From NCBI GenBank assembly GCA_015075625.1, contig JABTTZ010000003.1, positions 186,001 to 250,000 on the forward strand: a DNA stretch of 64,000 bases, in the 5' to 3' direction. A program made the position numbers and the translations under genes. Source of the DNA: Anaerolineales bacterium (lineage in GTDB: Bacteria > Chloroflexota > Anaerolineae > Aggregatilineales > UBA2796). The notes beneath the pieces were generated by a model. That model was not told where the DNA came from and searched no databases. It worked only from the letters and a program-made list of their open reading frames with translations. Below are positions 53,051 through 62,150 of this stretch, piece after piece (positions within the stretch are counted from its first letter, which is position 1; each line of letters starts with the position of its first letter).

Positions 53051-53896
53051 TTACCCCACAAAGGTTGTGCTGAACAGCGCCAAAAGGATAATCACCCCGC
53101 CGGCGATGATCCGGTAGATACCAAACAGCCGAAAATCGCCGTTGGCAACATAGTGCAGCAGCCACCCCACCGCAGTGTAGGCAACGATGAAAGCAGCCAC
53201 CGTCCCAACGAAAAAGAGCGGCAGATGCACCCCTACAATATATCCCTTGCGCAGCGCAGAGACTATTTCATAGACCGTTGCCACGCCAAGCGTTGGAAGG
53301 GCTAAATAGAATGAGAAAACCGTCGCCATACGACGATCTAACCCCGTCAGCAGCCCACCGACGATGGACGCCCCCGAACGGGAGACACCCGGAATGAGCG
53401 CCGCCATTTGCGCTATTCCAATGAGGAGGGCATGGCGAAAAGTGATCTTTTCGCGCAGAAAGACCGTCGGTGTCAGCGGCTTACGCTCCACCCACAACAG
53501 TACCGCCCCGCCCACCACAAGCGCGATTCCCACCACAAGGGGGGAAAACAGGACTTGCTTGATCCAATCTCGCAGTAGAAACCCAACGGCAGCAGCCGGC
53601 AGGAAGGCAATCAGAAGGTAGAGCCAAAAACGACGTGTTGGCTCGCTTTTGGGGAGTTGGCGCATTTGTTGCAGAAGATCAACACGGTAGAAAAGCAGCA
53701 AGGCGAGGATTGCCCCAAGCTGAATGAAAATACTGAAGGTATCGGCAAACGCCTTGCGATCCACCACACCGAACCCCTCCGAGGGGAAGTGCAGCACGGC
53801 ACTGGCGACGATCAGGTGTCCGTTAGAGGAAACAGGCAAAAACTCTGTGATTCCTTCGACAATGCCGAGAATCAGCGCATAGAGGTAATCAATCAT
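53051..53896 (-). CDS. uppP: Undecaprenyl-diphosphatase
   Basis: A 281-residue BacA/UppP membrane enzyme that recycles the C55-PP lipid carrier of peptidoglycan. Motifs include GIVEGITEFLPVSSNGHLIVAS (catalytic Glu and Ser) and the second PGVSRSGASIVGGLLTGLDR (Arg). About eight helices are visible. An AGGAA site precedes the ATG. The gene is transcribed leftward and follows no clear operon partner. Confidence 0.95.
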   Translation of the reverse strand: MIDYLYALILGIVEGITEFLPVSSNGHLIVASAVLHFPSEGFGVVDRKAFADTFSIFIQLGAILALLLFYRVDLLQQMRQLPKSEPTRRFWLYLLIAFLPAAAVGFLLRDWIKQVLFSPLVVGIALVVGGAVLLWVERKPLTPTVFLREKITFRHALLIGIAQMAALIPGVSRSGASIVGGLLTGLDRRMATVFSFYLALPTLGVATVYEIVSALRKGYIVGVHLPLFFVGTVAAFIVAYTAVGWLLHYVANGDFRLFGIYRIIAGGVIILLALFSTTFVG

Positions 53897-54046
53897 AATG
53901 TTCCTAGTTAGGGTTAGACTTTGAAAGGTTAGCCATTATCCCCCGCGAGGGGTAAAACCCCAACCCCTGTAGCGGGCGCAGACCATACGCCGGCGCCAAC
54001 GCTCTATCGCCCGCCGCTAAAGCAGCGGGCTGAGATCATCCCCTGG
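53897..54046. repeat. Family B repeat between acs and uppP
   Basis: CGCCCGCCGCTAAAGCAGCGGGCTGA lies at 54008-54033 (CCCGCCGCT pairs with AGCAGCGGG across AA). GCCAACGCTC and a CCCCAACCCC tract accompany it, as near the 36867 copy. Confidence 0.7.
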
Positions 54047-55948
54047 CTAATCTTCGAGTGTGCTGATGTCCCCTTCGGGCAGTCCAAGCGCCCGCGAACG
54101 CAGAACACGCCGCATGATTTTGCCACTGCGCGTTTTGGGGAGCGCCTTTACAAATTCGATCTTGGCAGGGACGGCAATTGGACCGACTTCTTGCCGGACG
54201 TGATTTTTCAGATCTTCCTCAAGTTTTGAACTGCCCTCATAGCCATTGCGCAAAATGCAGAAGGCGTGAATGATGTTCCCTTTCAGTTCATCGGGCAAGC
54301 CAATGGCGGCGGACTCGGCAACGGCTGGATGGCTGACCAAGCCGCTCTCCACCTCGGCTGTGCCAAGCCGGTAGCCGCTCACTTTGATCACATCATCAAT
54401 TCGCCCAATGATCCACAAATAGCCATCTTCATCGCGCCGTGCCGAATCGCCCGTCAGATACCAACCGGGGAACCGACTCCAATACTGCGTTTTGTAGCGC
54501 TCTGGATCGCCAAAAACCGTTCGCAACATACCGGGCCAGGGCTTCTTGACAACCAGCAAGCCATCCTCTCCCGTTGCGACAGAGTTTCCGTCCTCGTCAA
54601 CAACATCTACCTCAACGCCTGGGAAGGGGCGCGTGGCACTGCCTGGTTTTAAGGGCGAGGTTGGGACAGGGGTGATCATGAATCCGCCCGTCTCGGTCTG
54701 CCACCATGTGTCCATAATTGGGCAGCGCTTCCCCCCGATCACCTCGTAGTACCACTTCCACGCTTCGGGGTTGATCGGCTCGCCAACGGACCCCAAAAGA
54801 CGCAGCGAGGAAAGATCATGACGGTTGGGCCACGCTGACCCAAAGCGCATCAAGCCCCGAATGGCGGTGGGAGCGGCATACATCGCGGTGATCCCGTAAT
54901 ATTCAATGAGTTTCCACCAGCGGTTGGGATAGGGATGGGTGGGTGCACCCTCATACATAAAACTGGTTGCACCGAGGATACATGGCGCATAGACAATGTA
55001 ACTATGCCCTGTGATCCAGCCCGGATCAGCAGCGCACCACCAACGGTCTTCGTCTTTTAGGTCAAAGACAAGGCGGAGCGTTGTACTGGTATAGACCTGA
55101 TAGCCGCCGTGCGTATGAAGAATCCCCTTCGGTTTACCTGTCGTCCCCGATGTATAGAGGATGAACAGCGGGTCTTCCGCATCCATAATCTCGGTTTCGC
55201 ATTTGGGGGAGGCGATGGGGAGGGTCATCAGGTCGTGCCACCAGAAATCCCGATCCGGCTCCATGTGAACATCATGCCCCGTCCGTTTATAGACGACAAC
55301 ATGTTCAACCACCGGACTGCGCCGGACGGCTTCATCGGCAATCTTCTTCAGTTCGACAATCTGCCCGCGCAACCATGCCCCATCTTGAGTGACTAAAACG
55401 CGGCTTTGGGCGTCCTCAATGCGCTCGGCTAAAGCCCGTTCGGAAAACCCGCCATAGACGACGCTATGAACAGCGCCGATCTTGGCACAGGCAAGCATAG
55501 CAATCATGAGTTCGGGAACGCGCCCCATATAAATCGTGACGCGATCCCCTTTTTTCACACCCATACTGCGGAGGATGCTCCCAAACCGGTTGACTTCTTG
55601 CCATAGACGGTAATAGCTGAACGTTCGCCGCTCGCCCGCTTCCCCTTCCCAAATAAGGGCAAGTTTGTTCCGCCGCCAGGTGTTCACATGCCTATCGAGG
55701 GCGTTCATAGCGATGTTTGTTTTGCCGCCGACAAACCATTTGTAAAAAGGCGGGTTGGAGTCGTCAAGGACTTTATCCCAACGTTTATACCAATCGAGTG
55801 ACTCGGCTGCCTCTGCCCAAAACGCTAAGGGGTCACGCTCGGCACGCTCATAAAGGGCATCATAATCACTGATATATGCCTGCTTGCGCACAGCCTCGGA
55901 GGGGTAATACCACTCTTGTTGGGTGGCAGGTGCATTTGAATCCGTCAC
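54047..55948 (-). CDS. acs: Acetyl-CoA synthetase
   Basis: The GTG at 55948 (MTDSNAPATQQEWYYPSEAV) is chosen because AAGGAG lies 7 bases upstream; the more distant in-frame ATG at 56002 has no such site. This gives 633 residues, near the usual Acs length of 650. The AMP-binding core has FILYTSGTTGKPKGILHTHGG, the A5 motif region DTWWQTETGG, and the C-terminal lysine in LPKTRSGKIMRRVLR that is often acetylated. It forms acetyl-CoA from acetate, ATP and CoA in the cytoplasm. Confidence 0.93.
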   Translation of the reverse strand: MTDSNAPATQQEWYYPSEAVRKQAYISDYDALYERAERDPLAFWAEAAESLDWYKRWDKVLDDSNPPFYKWFVGGKTNIAMNALDRHVNTWRRNKLALIWEGEAGERRTFSYYRLWQEVNRFGSILRSMGVKKGDRVTIYMGRVPELMIAMLACAKIGAVHSVVYGGFSERALAERIEDAQSRVLVTQDGAWLRGQIVELKKIADEAVRRSPVVEHVVVYKRTGHDVHMEPDRDFWWHDLMTLPIASPKCETEIMDAEDPLFILYTSGTTGKPKGILHTHGGYQVYTSTTLRLVFDLKDEDRWWCAADPGWITGHSYIVYAPCILGATSFMYEGAPTHPYPNRWWKLIEYYGITAMYAAPTAIRGLMRFGSAWPNRHDLSSLRLLGSVGEPINPEAWKWYYEVIGGKRCPIMDTWWQTETGGFMITPVPTSPLKPGSATRPFPGVEVDVVDEDGNSVATGEDGLLVVKKPWPGMLRTVFGDPERYKTQYWSRFPGWYLTGDSARRDEDGYLWIIGRIDDVIKVSGYRLGTAEVESGLVSHPAVAESAAIGLPDELKGNIIHAFCILRNGYEGSSKLEEDLKNHVRQEVGPIAVPAKIEFVKALPKTRSGKIMRRVLRSRALGLPEGDISTLED

Positions 55949-56135
55949 AGGAGGACTCCTTTTTTGAGACAAAAACTTTCTTAAATTCCCGAAAATCGCC
56001 ATAATTTTAGGCGGGACTGAGAAGGAAGGCAACGGCAAACCTTCACCAACAAGTGACTTTGGCGAGATTGCCGAGGAAATCAAACAGTCATTCTATTTCA
56101 TTCGCGGTCATTCTACATTTTCAGCGGGGGCAGGT

Positions 56136-56921
56136 GTGCGAATCAACTCTAGTGTTAGTTGGTGGTGGTGGTGGGTTGGCATGGGTCTTTTGGCGGTGAC
56201 AGGGTGCAGTGCTGGAAATGGCAATTCGTCCACAATGCCTACCGCCACTTTGACCTTGTTTACCTTCAAGCACACTACGCCAACGCCGCGTCCCACGCTG
56301 TTTTTCCTCCGCACACCGACCCTGTATGCCACAAGTATGATGCCCTTGCCGCTCCTCACGCTTCATCAGCCAAGCTGCTATCACACGCCCATGGGCGGGA
56401 TGTGGTGTTTAGGGCTTGTGCAAAACACCCTTCTTACACCGGTGGAAAGCATTACGCTGCGTGTCTATCTGCTCAATACAGAGGGCATTCCGCTTACCGA
56501 TCAGACACTACAGATTGCCCACAGCCAGATTTCCCCCAAAGGGGCATCCCCTTATGGCATTCTGTTTGAATCTATCCCAACCGAAAGCCTCGGCGGTGTT
56601 GCCGTCCTAACGGGTGGGCGGGAGGTGGCTTGGCAAGTGAGTCCAACCCTCCGCGCCGATATTGTGAGCCGCGAACAACGCGAGACACTCCATCGTGTGC
56701 GTGGGCGGGTGACCAACGTTGGGCGGATAGATGCGCACTATGTAGAAGTGATTGTGACCCTCTTTGATGCCGATCGGCGCGTTACGGGCTATCGACAATG
56801 GCGACCTGCACCGGAAACCGTCTTGAGCATTGGGGCGACAGTTGACTTTGACCTAGAAGTCATCGCCTTGAGGACGGGAACGATGGAGATCACCGTCAGC
56901 GCAGAGGCGCGTCCTGGGTAG
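56136..56921 (+). CDS. Lipoprotein with FxLYD-like domain
   Basis: A 261-residue protein starting with GTG at 56136 (MRINSSVSWWWWWVGMGLLA) after a GGGGG-CAGG site. TGG repeats create five Trp in the signal peptide; the lipobox is LAVTGC, so Cys is lipidated. A 130-residue domain with beta strands (ESITLRVYLLNTEGIPLTDQTLQI) and a second (VRGRVTNVGRIDAHYVEVIVTLFDADRRVTGYRQW) resembles FxLYD, a domain of surface lipoproteins. The Thr/Pro tract (TTPTPRPTLFFLRTPTL) links the anchor with the domains. Confidence 0.7.
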   Translation: MRINSSVSWWWWWVGMGLLAVTGCSAGNGNSSTMPTATLTLFTFKHTTPTPRPTLFFLRTPTLYATSMMPLPLLTLHQPSCYHTPMGGMWCLGLVQNTLLTPVESITLRVYLLNTEGIPLTDQTLQIAHSQISPKGASPYGILFESIPTESLGGVAVLTGGREVAWQVSPTLRADIVSREQRETLHRVRGRVTNVGRIDAHYVEVIVTLFDADRRVTGYRQWRPAPETVLSIGATVDFDLEVIALRTGTMEITVSAEARPG

Positions 56922-56963
56922 CTATTCTATAGGCAGCCACACAGCGCCCTATGTGACCTACCA

Positions 56964-56991
56964 TTGACAACTTTTCTGCGCCGACTATAAT
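56964..56991 (+). promoter_or_regulatory. Consensus -35/-10 promoter of tRNA-Leu
   Basis: TTGACA at 56964-56969 and TATAAT at 56986-56991 are separated by 16 bases and end 15 bases before the tRNA. Both hexamers are perfect sigma-70-type consensus. This is the clearest promoter in the window. Confidence 0.88.
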
Positions 56992-57006
56992 ACCAACTAA
57001 ACACAA

Positions 57007-57091
57007 GCCGTGGTGGCGGAACTGGCAGACGCGCATGGTTGAGGGCCATGTCTTTAACGAGGTGGAGGTTCGAGTCCTCTCCACGGCACCA
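57007..57091 (+). tRNA. tRNA-Leu (GAG anticodon)
   Basis: An 85-base class II tRNA: acceptor arms GCCGTGG and CCACGGC, D arm with GCGGAACTGGCAGACGC, anticodon stem CATGG/CCATG around loop TTGAGGG (anticodon GAG, reads CUC), a long variable arm TCTTTAACGAGGTG and the T arm GAGGTTCGAGTCCTC. CCA is encoded (57089-57091). The upstream promoter and downstream terminator make it a single-gene unit. Confidence 0.95.
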
Positions 57092-57116
57092 AAACGAACA
57101 TCCTTTAGGGAAAACG

Positions 57117-57142
57117 AAAAAGAGCGCTTGGCGCTCTTTTTT
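57117..57142 (+). terminator. Intrinsic terminator after tRNA-Leu
   Basis: AAGAGCGC-TTG-GCGCTCTTTTTT forms an 8-bp stem followed by a T-run, 26 bases after the tRNA end. Confidence 0.88.
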
Positions 57143-57168
57143 CGTTGCGGTGATTGTGTTGGTAGCCC

Positions 57169-57585
57169 CTATTGCGGCGAGGTATCGGCGCGTTTCAGGT
57201 GTGCCAACATACTGGAAAGTTTTTTAGGTTGTGTGGGTGGCTCTGCCAACCCAAACGTCACCAAAAGTTCACTTTCTGTCGCTGCCACCGTCACTTTACG
57301 AATACGAGCCAAGGCATTAGCAAGGTCGTTCAATTCCACTGCAAGCACTGGACTGGAACTGACCACCCCAACCTGACCCACAAGGGGGTGTTGAAACAAC
57401 CGGAAGAACAACATCTTCAGGTTTTGGTGGAGTGCCGTTGCAAAGGTCATATCAACAATCAGGGTCACAGGCGTTTTCTGCTGAAGCAGATGGGTCTGGA
57501 CTGCCTGACCAACTTCAAGGGCGCTTACATGTCCATTGAGACGGACTGTGAGAACCCCTCCGATAAGAGTAACCTGCTGTGTCAC
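57169..57585 (-). CDS. STAS-like hypothetical protein
   Basis: A 138-residue protein with GTG at 57585 and GAAGGAG at proper spacing. Strand-helix alternation (LTVRLNGHVSALEVGQAVQ, TPVTLIVDMTFATALHQ, VGQVGVVSSSPVLAVELNDLANALARI) resembles a STAS or SpoIIAA-like fold, but no phospho-Ser motif was found. It lies next to pspA on the same strand with a 172-base gap, and it could be a regulator. Family not confirmed. Confidence 0.55.
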   Translation of the reverse strand: MTQQVTLIGGVLTVRLNGHVSALEVGQAVQTHLLQQKTPVTLIVDMTFATALHQNLKMLFFRLFQHPLVGQVGVVSSSPVLAVELNDLANALARIRKVTVAATESELLVTFGLAEPPTQPKKLSSMLAHLKRADTSPQ

Positions 57586-57757
57586 GTCGTTTCTCCTTCA
57601 TACCTGCACTTGATTGGAGATGACAACAAATAGTCACCAGCATGAGGCGTTGCGATCTGTGACACTACAGACAAGCATAGGTCATTTAGGCGTGGGGTGA
57701 AATAGTATCTTTGTCATGCCTCCTTCGTTTCTTCTCTTGCATTTCCTTTCTGAATTT

Positions 57758-58426
57758 TTAGCCCAACCCCAGACGGGCGCGGCGTTCTTCCAACTGCGCT
57801 TCTAGCGTGGCATCGGCAATCTCGTTTTCCACTTGGCTGGACAGGCGGCTGGTTGCCACCTCCAAACGAGAGTCAGCGAGATCGAGTTCTGTTTTCACTT
57901 TTTCCACAATCTGCGCGGCACGCCCATCGGAGATTTTCTCAATATCTTTGATTGAGCGGGCGGCAAGGTTCTTGCTCTTGACGAGTTGGAGAAGTGTCAC
58001 GACCTGATCGCGCTGGCTTTTCAAGACATCGACCTTAGCGCCGAGGATTTGAACGACCTCGGTAAGCGTGTCGAAGGCGCGTTTTTGCCGTTCATACTGC
58101 TCTTTATAGGTATGAGCAATGTCCATCTGGTTGTTCATGCGCATCATAAGCGCCTTTGCCACACTCTCTTTGCTCGTTTTGAGTGCGGTGTCAATTTGGA
58201 GATCGAGTTTTGCCGCTTCGTCTGCTGCCTCATCGTATTTTCGCTGGAGGGTGCTGACCGTAGCCCGCAGATCGATGAGTGCCTCACGCACCATTGTCAT
58301 GCTGCCTTCGGCTTGGCGAATGTACTCATCAAAGACGCCAATACTGTTCGCCTCTAATGCGCGATCCATGATACCATGAAGGGTAGCCGAGACGAGAATC
58401 CCTAGTTTTTGAAAAATAGACGCCAT
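57758..58426 (-). CDS. pspA: PspA/IM30-family membrane-associated protein
   Basis: The ATG at 58426 (MASIFQKLGILVSATLHGIM) is preceded by AAAGGA; an upstream start adds a non-conserved piece. 222 residues with the amphipathic first helix of PspA/Vipp1 and a long coiled coil (EYIRQAEGSMTMVREALIDLRATVSTLQRKYDEA to LRARLGLG). PspA/IM30 binds stressed membranes and is an ESCRT-III relative. It could work with the PspC/LiaF-like pair at 48172-49499. Confidence 0.9.
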   Translation of the reverse strand: MASIFQKLGILVSATLHGIMDRALEANSIGVFDEYIRQAEGSMTMVREALIDLRATVSTLQRKYDEAADEAAKLDLQIDTALKTSKESVAKALMMRMNNQMDIAHTYKEQYERQKRAFDTLTEVVQILGAKVDVLKSQRDQVVTLLQLVKSKNLAARSIKDIEKISDGRAAQIVEKVKTELDLADSRLEVATSRLSSQVENEIADATLEAQLEERRARLGLG

Positions 58427-58554
58427 GTATGCGTGTTCCTTTGTGGGCGTTCGTGCCTTGCTGTCGATTGTAGCATGTCCCCTCTGCAACATACCCCCTT
58501 GAATTTCATGCTACACTCATGAGCGAGATCACGGCATTTTGAACGGGAAAAACC

Positions 58555-59520
58555 ATGCAGATCACATTTTGGGGTGCGCGGGGGTCGATCCCTTCCCCAC
58601 TGACAAACACAGACCTACGAGAAAAAATCCGCCAAGCCTTGTTTGGCGCTGTCGGGGTTGATCTGACCGATCATAAGGCGGTGGATCGTTACCTTGAACA
58701 CCTCCCACAGCGCATTAGCAGCACAGCGGGGGGAAACACAACCTGTATGGAACTACGGGTGGGGGACAACCTTTTTATCCTTGATTGCGGATCGGGGATG
58801 CGCCCTTTGGGAAACCGTCTCATGCAGGGGGCATTTGGGAGAGGACAAGGTGAGGCGCATGTGTTTATCAGCCACACCCATTGGGATCATATGCAAGGCT
58901 TTCCTTTTTTCATCCCCGCCTATGTGCCGGGGAACAAGCTGCACTTTCACAGCCCTTTCCCCGATCTGAAAACCCGTTTTGCCGACCAGCAGAGGGAAAT
59001 TTATTACCCCGTCTCTTTAGAATACATGCGCTCTAGCTTAACGTGGGACATTCTTGATCCCCATGAAACCTTCAAGGTGGCGGGGGTTGATGTGCGTATG
59101 ATTTTGCTCTCGCACCCAGGCGGCGCATATGCCTATCGCTTTACCCACGAGGGGAAATCGATTGTCTATGCCACCGACGGCGAATACCATCGCATGGATA
59201 CGGACAGCACGACACGCTATGTTGAATTTTTCAAGGACGCCGATCTGCTCATCTTTGATGCGCAGTACCGCTTTGAACAGGTCATTGAAGACCGCCGCGA
59301 TTGGGGTCACAGCACACCGAAGATGGGCGCAGAATTGGCGTACCGTGCCGGTGTGAAACGTCTTGCCCTCACCCACCACGACCCTACCTCTACCGATGAC
59401 ATGCTTTGGGATGCGGTTGCCGAGGCGTATAGCTACCTTGCCTTCCGTAACAAGGGGCGGGCAACCCCCCAAGCAACGGAAGTGATTCTTGCCCAAGAGG
59501 GAACAACGGTAGAGGTGTGA
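58555..59520 (+). CDS. MBL-fold metallo-hydrolase
   Basis: A 321-residue cytoplasmic protein. Metal ligands are HTHWDH (His107-His112), LSHPGG region and YATDGEY (Asp), then HHDPTSTDD near the end. The start FWGARGSIPSP is typical of the MBL group that hydrolyses cyclic nucleotides or similar phosphodiesters. The 3' end overlaps the next gene by one base (TGATG). Confidence 0.85.
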   Translation: MQITFWGARGSIPSPLTNTDLREKIRQALFGAVGVDLTDHKAVDRYLEHLPQRISSTAGGNTTCMELRVGDNLFILDCGSGMRPLGNRLMQGAFGRGQGEAHVFISHTHWDHMQGFPFFIPAYVPGNKLHFHSPFPDLKTRFADQQREIYYPVSLEYMRSSLTWDILDPHETFKVAGVDVRMILLSHPGGAYAYRFTHEGKSIVYATDGEYHRMDTDSTTRYVEFFKDADLLIFDAQYRFEQVIEDRRDWGHSTPKMGAELAYRAGVKRLALTHHDPTSTDDMLWDAVAEAYSYLAFRNKGRATPQATEVILAQEGTTVEV

Positions 59521-60041
59521 TGCTTGATCCCCTCCACATTCTCAGTCTGATCTTTCACCTTCTCGCCACCGTCATATGGGTTGGTGGGCTGCTCTTGATG
59601 ACCATCCTGTTGCTCCCCGAAATTCAGGCGTTGATCGCGGCACGGAAGGATGACAACGAAACGTCAACACTGGTGCGCTTCTTGGATCGCTTCCGGCGGC
59701 GGTTCTACCCCCTTGCTAATCTCAGCTTGGGAGTCTTGATTGTCACTGGAATTTACCAGATGGAGCGCAGTCCATACTATGATGGCGTGTTGGGATTGAA
59801 CAATGATTGGTCACGCGCTATATTCGTGAAACACCTTGCTGTGCTTGGCATGGTGGGCATTGGGGCAATTATGCAGTTCAGCCTCATCCCCGCCCTTGAC
59901 CGCGCCGCCCTTCTGCGCCAGCGCGGAAAAGATGCTCCTGAGTTAGAACGGCTGCGGGTGCGCGAACGGCACCTAATCCAACTGAATACTGCCTTAGGTG
60001 TTTTTGTCCTGATTTGTACAGCGGCAGCATCGTCGCTGTGA
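59520..60041 (+). CDS. Membrane protein, CopD-like
   Basis: A 173-residue protein with four hydrophobic helices (ILSLIFHLLATVIWVGGLLLM at the start, FYPLANLSLGVLIVTGIY, FVKHLAVLGMVGIGAIM, QLNTALGVFVLICTAAA). The helix-1 His and WVGG motif, plus the HLxxxG pattern, resemble CopD-type membrane domains (heme- or copper-linked). It overlaps the MBL gene by one base (ATG at 59520, GTG at 59517 also possible). Function not proven. Confidence 0.6.
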   Translation: MLDPLHILSLIFHLLATVIWVGGLLLMTILLLPEIQALIAARKDDNETSTLVRFLDRFRRRFYPLANLSLGVLIVTGIYQMERSPYYDGVLGLNNDWSRAIFVKHLAVLGMVGIGAIMQFSLIPALDRAALLRQRGKDAPELERLRVRERHLIQLNTALGVFVLICTAAASSL

Positions 60042-60067
60042 ACCCTCGATAAAGGATTACCAGACCT

Positions 60068-62143
60068 GTGTATGTTCCAAAGCGATTTATGCTCTCGCCA
60101 GGGATGGAGCGATTCATTATCCTCCTCGTCTTGCTGATCGCCGCGGCGCTGCGCATTCTCGACCTCACACGCCTTCCCAACGGCTACAACGATGAGGAAA
60201 TTACCACCCTCTATTTTTCCGCCCTTGCCCGTGAAGGGGAGGTTGCCTCGTTTTACCGCCTTCCCAACGAGGAAGCCGGACGGGAGGGCTTATACCCCCT
60301 CCTCACGGCGCTAGGGGTTAATGTTCTTGGTACGGGGCGTTTGCCTTATCGGGTGATTCCTTTTGCTGCCGGGCTGCTTAGCATCGCCCTTGCCTATGCG
60401 CTCGGACGGCGCTTATTCGGCGGCACAGCGGGAATCATCGCCGCCTTAGCGCTGGCAGTCAACCATTGGCATATCATTCTTTCCCGAACAGCCACCCGCG
60501 AAAGCCTGATTTTGCCGCTTTTCTTGGGTATTTTGATTCTGACCGCAAGAGCATTTCACCTGCGCCAACAGATTACCCCCGCCGCCCCGCTGACAGCGAC
60601 GTATGCCGCCTTAGGCATCCTGCTTGGGGTTGCCATTTACGTCCATTGGATCGCCTTGCTGTTTCCCTTTCTGGTCGTCATCTATGCGTTCTATTTAATC
60701 GTCACCCGCCAGCCCATCTCGCGGCGCAGCTCTGGTTATGTGATCTTCGCCTTTGTGGTGGGGGTTATCGTGGCGATTCCGTATATGGCATCGGCACTCC
60801 GCGCAACGGCACAAAGCGCTGCCCATACCTGGTGGTTGATCCGCCCAGAGAGCGTGGGAGATTTTTTTCGTTCTGCCTACAGCGCTCTGATCAGCATCGG
60901 CACGTTAGGCGACCCCAATCCGGCGCGGAATGTCCCCGGCGAAGGGCTGGTACGCATAACCGGCGTGATCCTTTTTATCTTTGGTGTTGGCGCTGCCTTG
61001 CGCATCCGCCGCAACGCGGCTACGGCACTTGCCAGCCTCGCCCTTGTGGTCGGTATGTTTCCCGATATGTGGTCACACGGGGCGCCGAATTTTGCCCACA
61101 GCACGGGCGGGCTTGCCGGCATTGTTTTGCTTATGGGCTATGGCGGTGCGGCGCTCTTGAACTGGCTTACCTATCGGGCGCGGGTGGGCTACGCTTTTGC
61201 TGCCTTGCTTTTCCTGAGCAGCGTAGGGGTCTACCTTAGTGGGCGTGAACTTTACCTTTGGGGCGAACGTCCCGATGTGAATGCTGCCTATCGGGGAGGG
61301 TTGGGAGCATTGGCAACCTACATTGATTACACCACCCCTGAACGCAGCACAACGGTTTGTTCGTTCACCCTGGGCGATCCCTCGTTGAATGCCATTGAAC
61401 CCCTAACCTATGACCTATTCACCCGCGATTCGACCCTACTTCCTCTCATGGTAAACCGTCGCAATGCTGCCCTCCGCTTCAGCAATTGCCTAACCGCAGT
61501 GGCGCTTACCGATGGCGGCGGGCAACAAACAATCGCTTTTGCTGACCCCAAAGCCCCTGCCCAACTTGCTCCGGCGGTGACGGAATGGCTGGCAAATGCC
61601 CAGACAATCCCCGTGCGGAGCGCCCCCGGCGGCGGTGTTTTACACATCGACGCTCGGCAAATCGTTGCCGATACCTTTGGGCAAACAACACAGAGCATCA
61701 TCAGCTATGCCCCAGAAACGGCGGGTGGGGAATTTGTTCTCGCCCCGCTTCCCCTGCGAATGGGGGGCTATCTCACCTTTCAGGGCTACCGGCTTTCCCC
61801 GCCGCCCTATCGTCCGGGCAGCACCTTGACCATCACCACCTATTGGCGGGCAGATGGCGAACAAGTGCCTGGGCTGCGGTTCTTTGCCCATGTCTTGCGA
61901 AACCCCTTCACCGAGCCGGTCTTGCAAAATGATCTTTTCGATGTTGATCCCTCTCTGCTGCGAGATCGGGATGTTTTTCTTCAGGTGATTACGATCCCCC
62001 TTCCCGCCGATTTCCCGCTTGGTGACTACTGGCTTTCTATCGGTGCGTACAGCGCCCTAGACGACAGCCGAGTCGTCGTTTATGATGGAGAGACCGTGCG
62101 CGGCAGCCGCTTGTTTCTGAATAAAATCACCGTCGCACCCTAA
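60068..62143 (+). CDS. Polytopic membrane glycosyltransferase (GT39/ArnT-like)
   Basis: A 691-residue protein starting at GTG 60068, or ATG at 60089 or 60104. About eleven helices make the membrane half. The first extracytoplasmic loop has RLPNGYNDEEITTLYFS, with the paired acidic residues expected in GT-C enzymes, and HWHIILSRTATRESLILP follows. A soluble C-terminal domain (about 430-690) is beta-rich. It probably moves a sugar from a polyprenyl carrier to an outside acceptor. It lies in a rightward group ending with RNase Z. Confidence 0.75.
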   Translation: MYVPKRFMLSPGMERFIILLVLLIAAALRILDLTRLPNGYNDEEITTLYFSALAREGEVASFYRLPNEEAGREGLYPLLTALGVNVLGTGRLPYRVIPFAAGLLSIALAYALGRRLFGGTAGIIAALALAVNHWHIILSRTATRESLILPLFLGILILTARAFHLRQQITPAAPLTATYAALGILLGVAIYVHWIALLFPFLVVIYAFYLIVTRQPISRRSSGYVIFAFVVGVIVAIPYMASALRATAQSAAHTWWLIRPESVGDFFRSAYSALISIGTLGDPNPARNVPGEGLVRITGVILFIFGVGAALRIRRNAATALASLALVVGMFPDMWSHGAPNFAHSTGGLAGIVLLMGYGGAALLNWLTYRARVGYAFAALLFLSSVGVYLSGRELYLWGERPDVNAAYRGGLGALATYIDYTTPERSTTVCSFTLGDPSLNAIEPLTYDLFTRDSTLLPLMVNRRNAALRFSNCLTAVALTDGGGQQTIAFADPKAPAQLAPAVTEWLANAQTIPVRSAPGGGVLHIDARQIVADTFGQTTQSIISYAPETAGGEFVLAPLPLRMGGYLTFQGYRLSPPPYRPGSTLTITTYWRADGEQVPGLRFFAHVLRNPFTEPVLQNDLFDVDPSLLRDRDVFLQVITIPLPADFPLGDYWLSIGAYSALDDSRVVVYDGETVRGSRLFLNKITVAP

Positions 62144-62150
62144 ACTGCTG

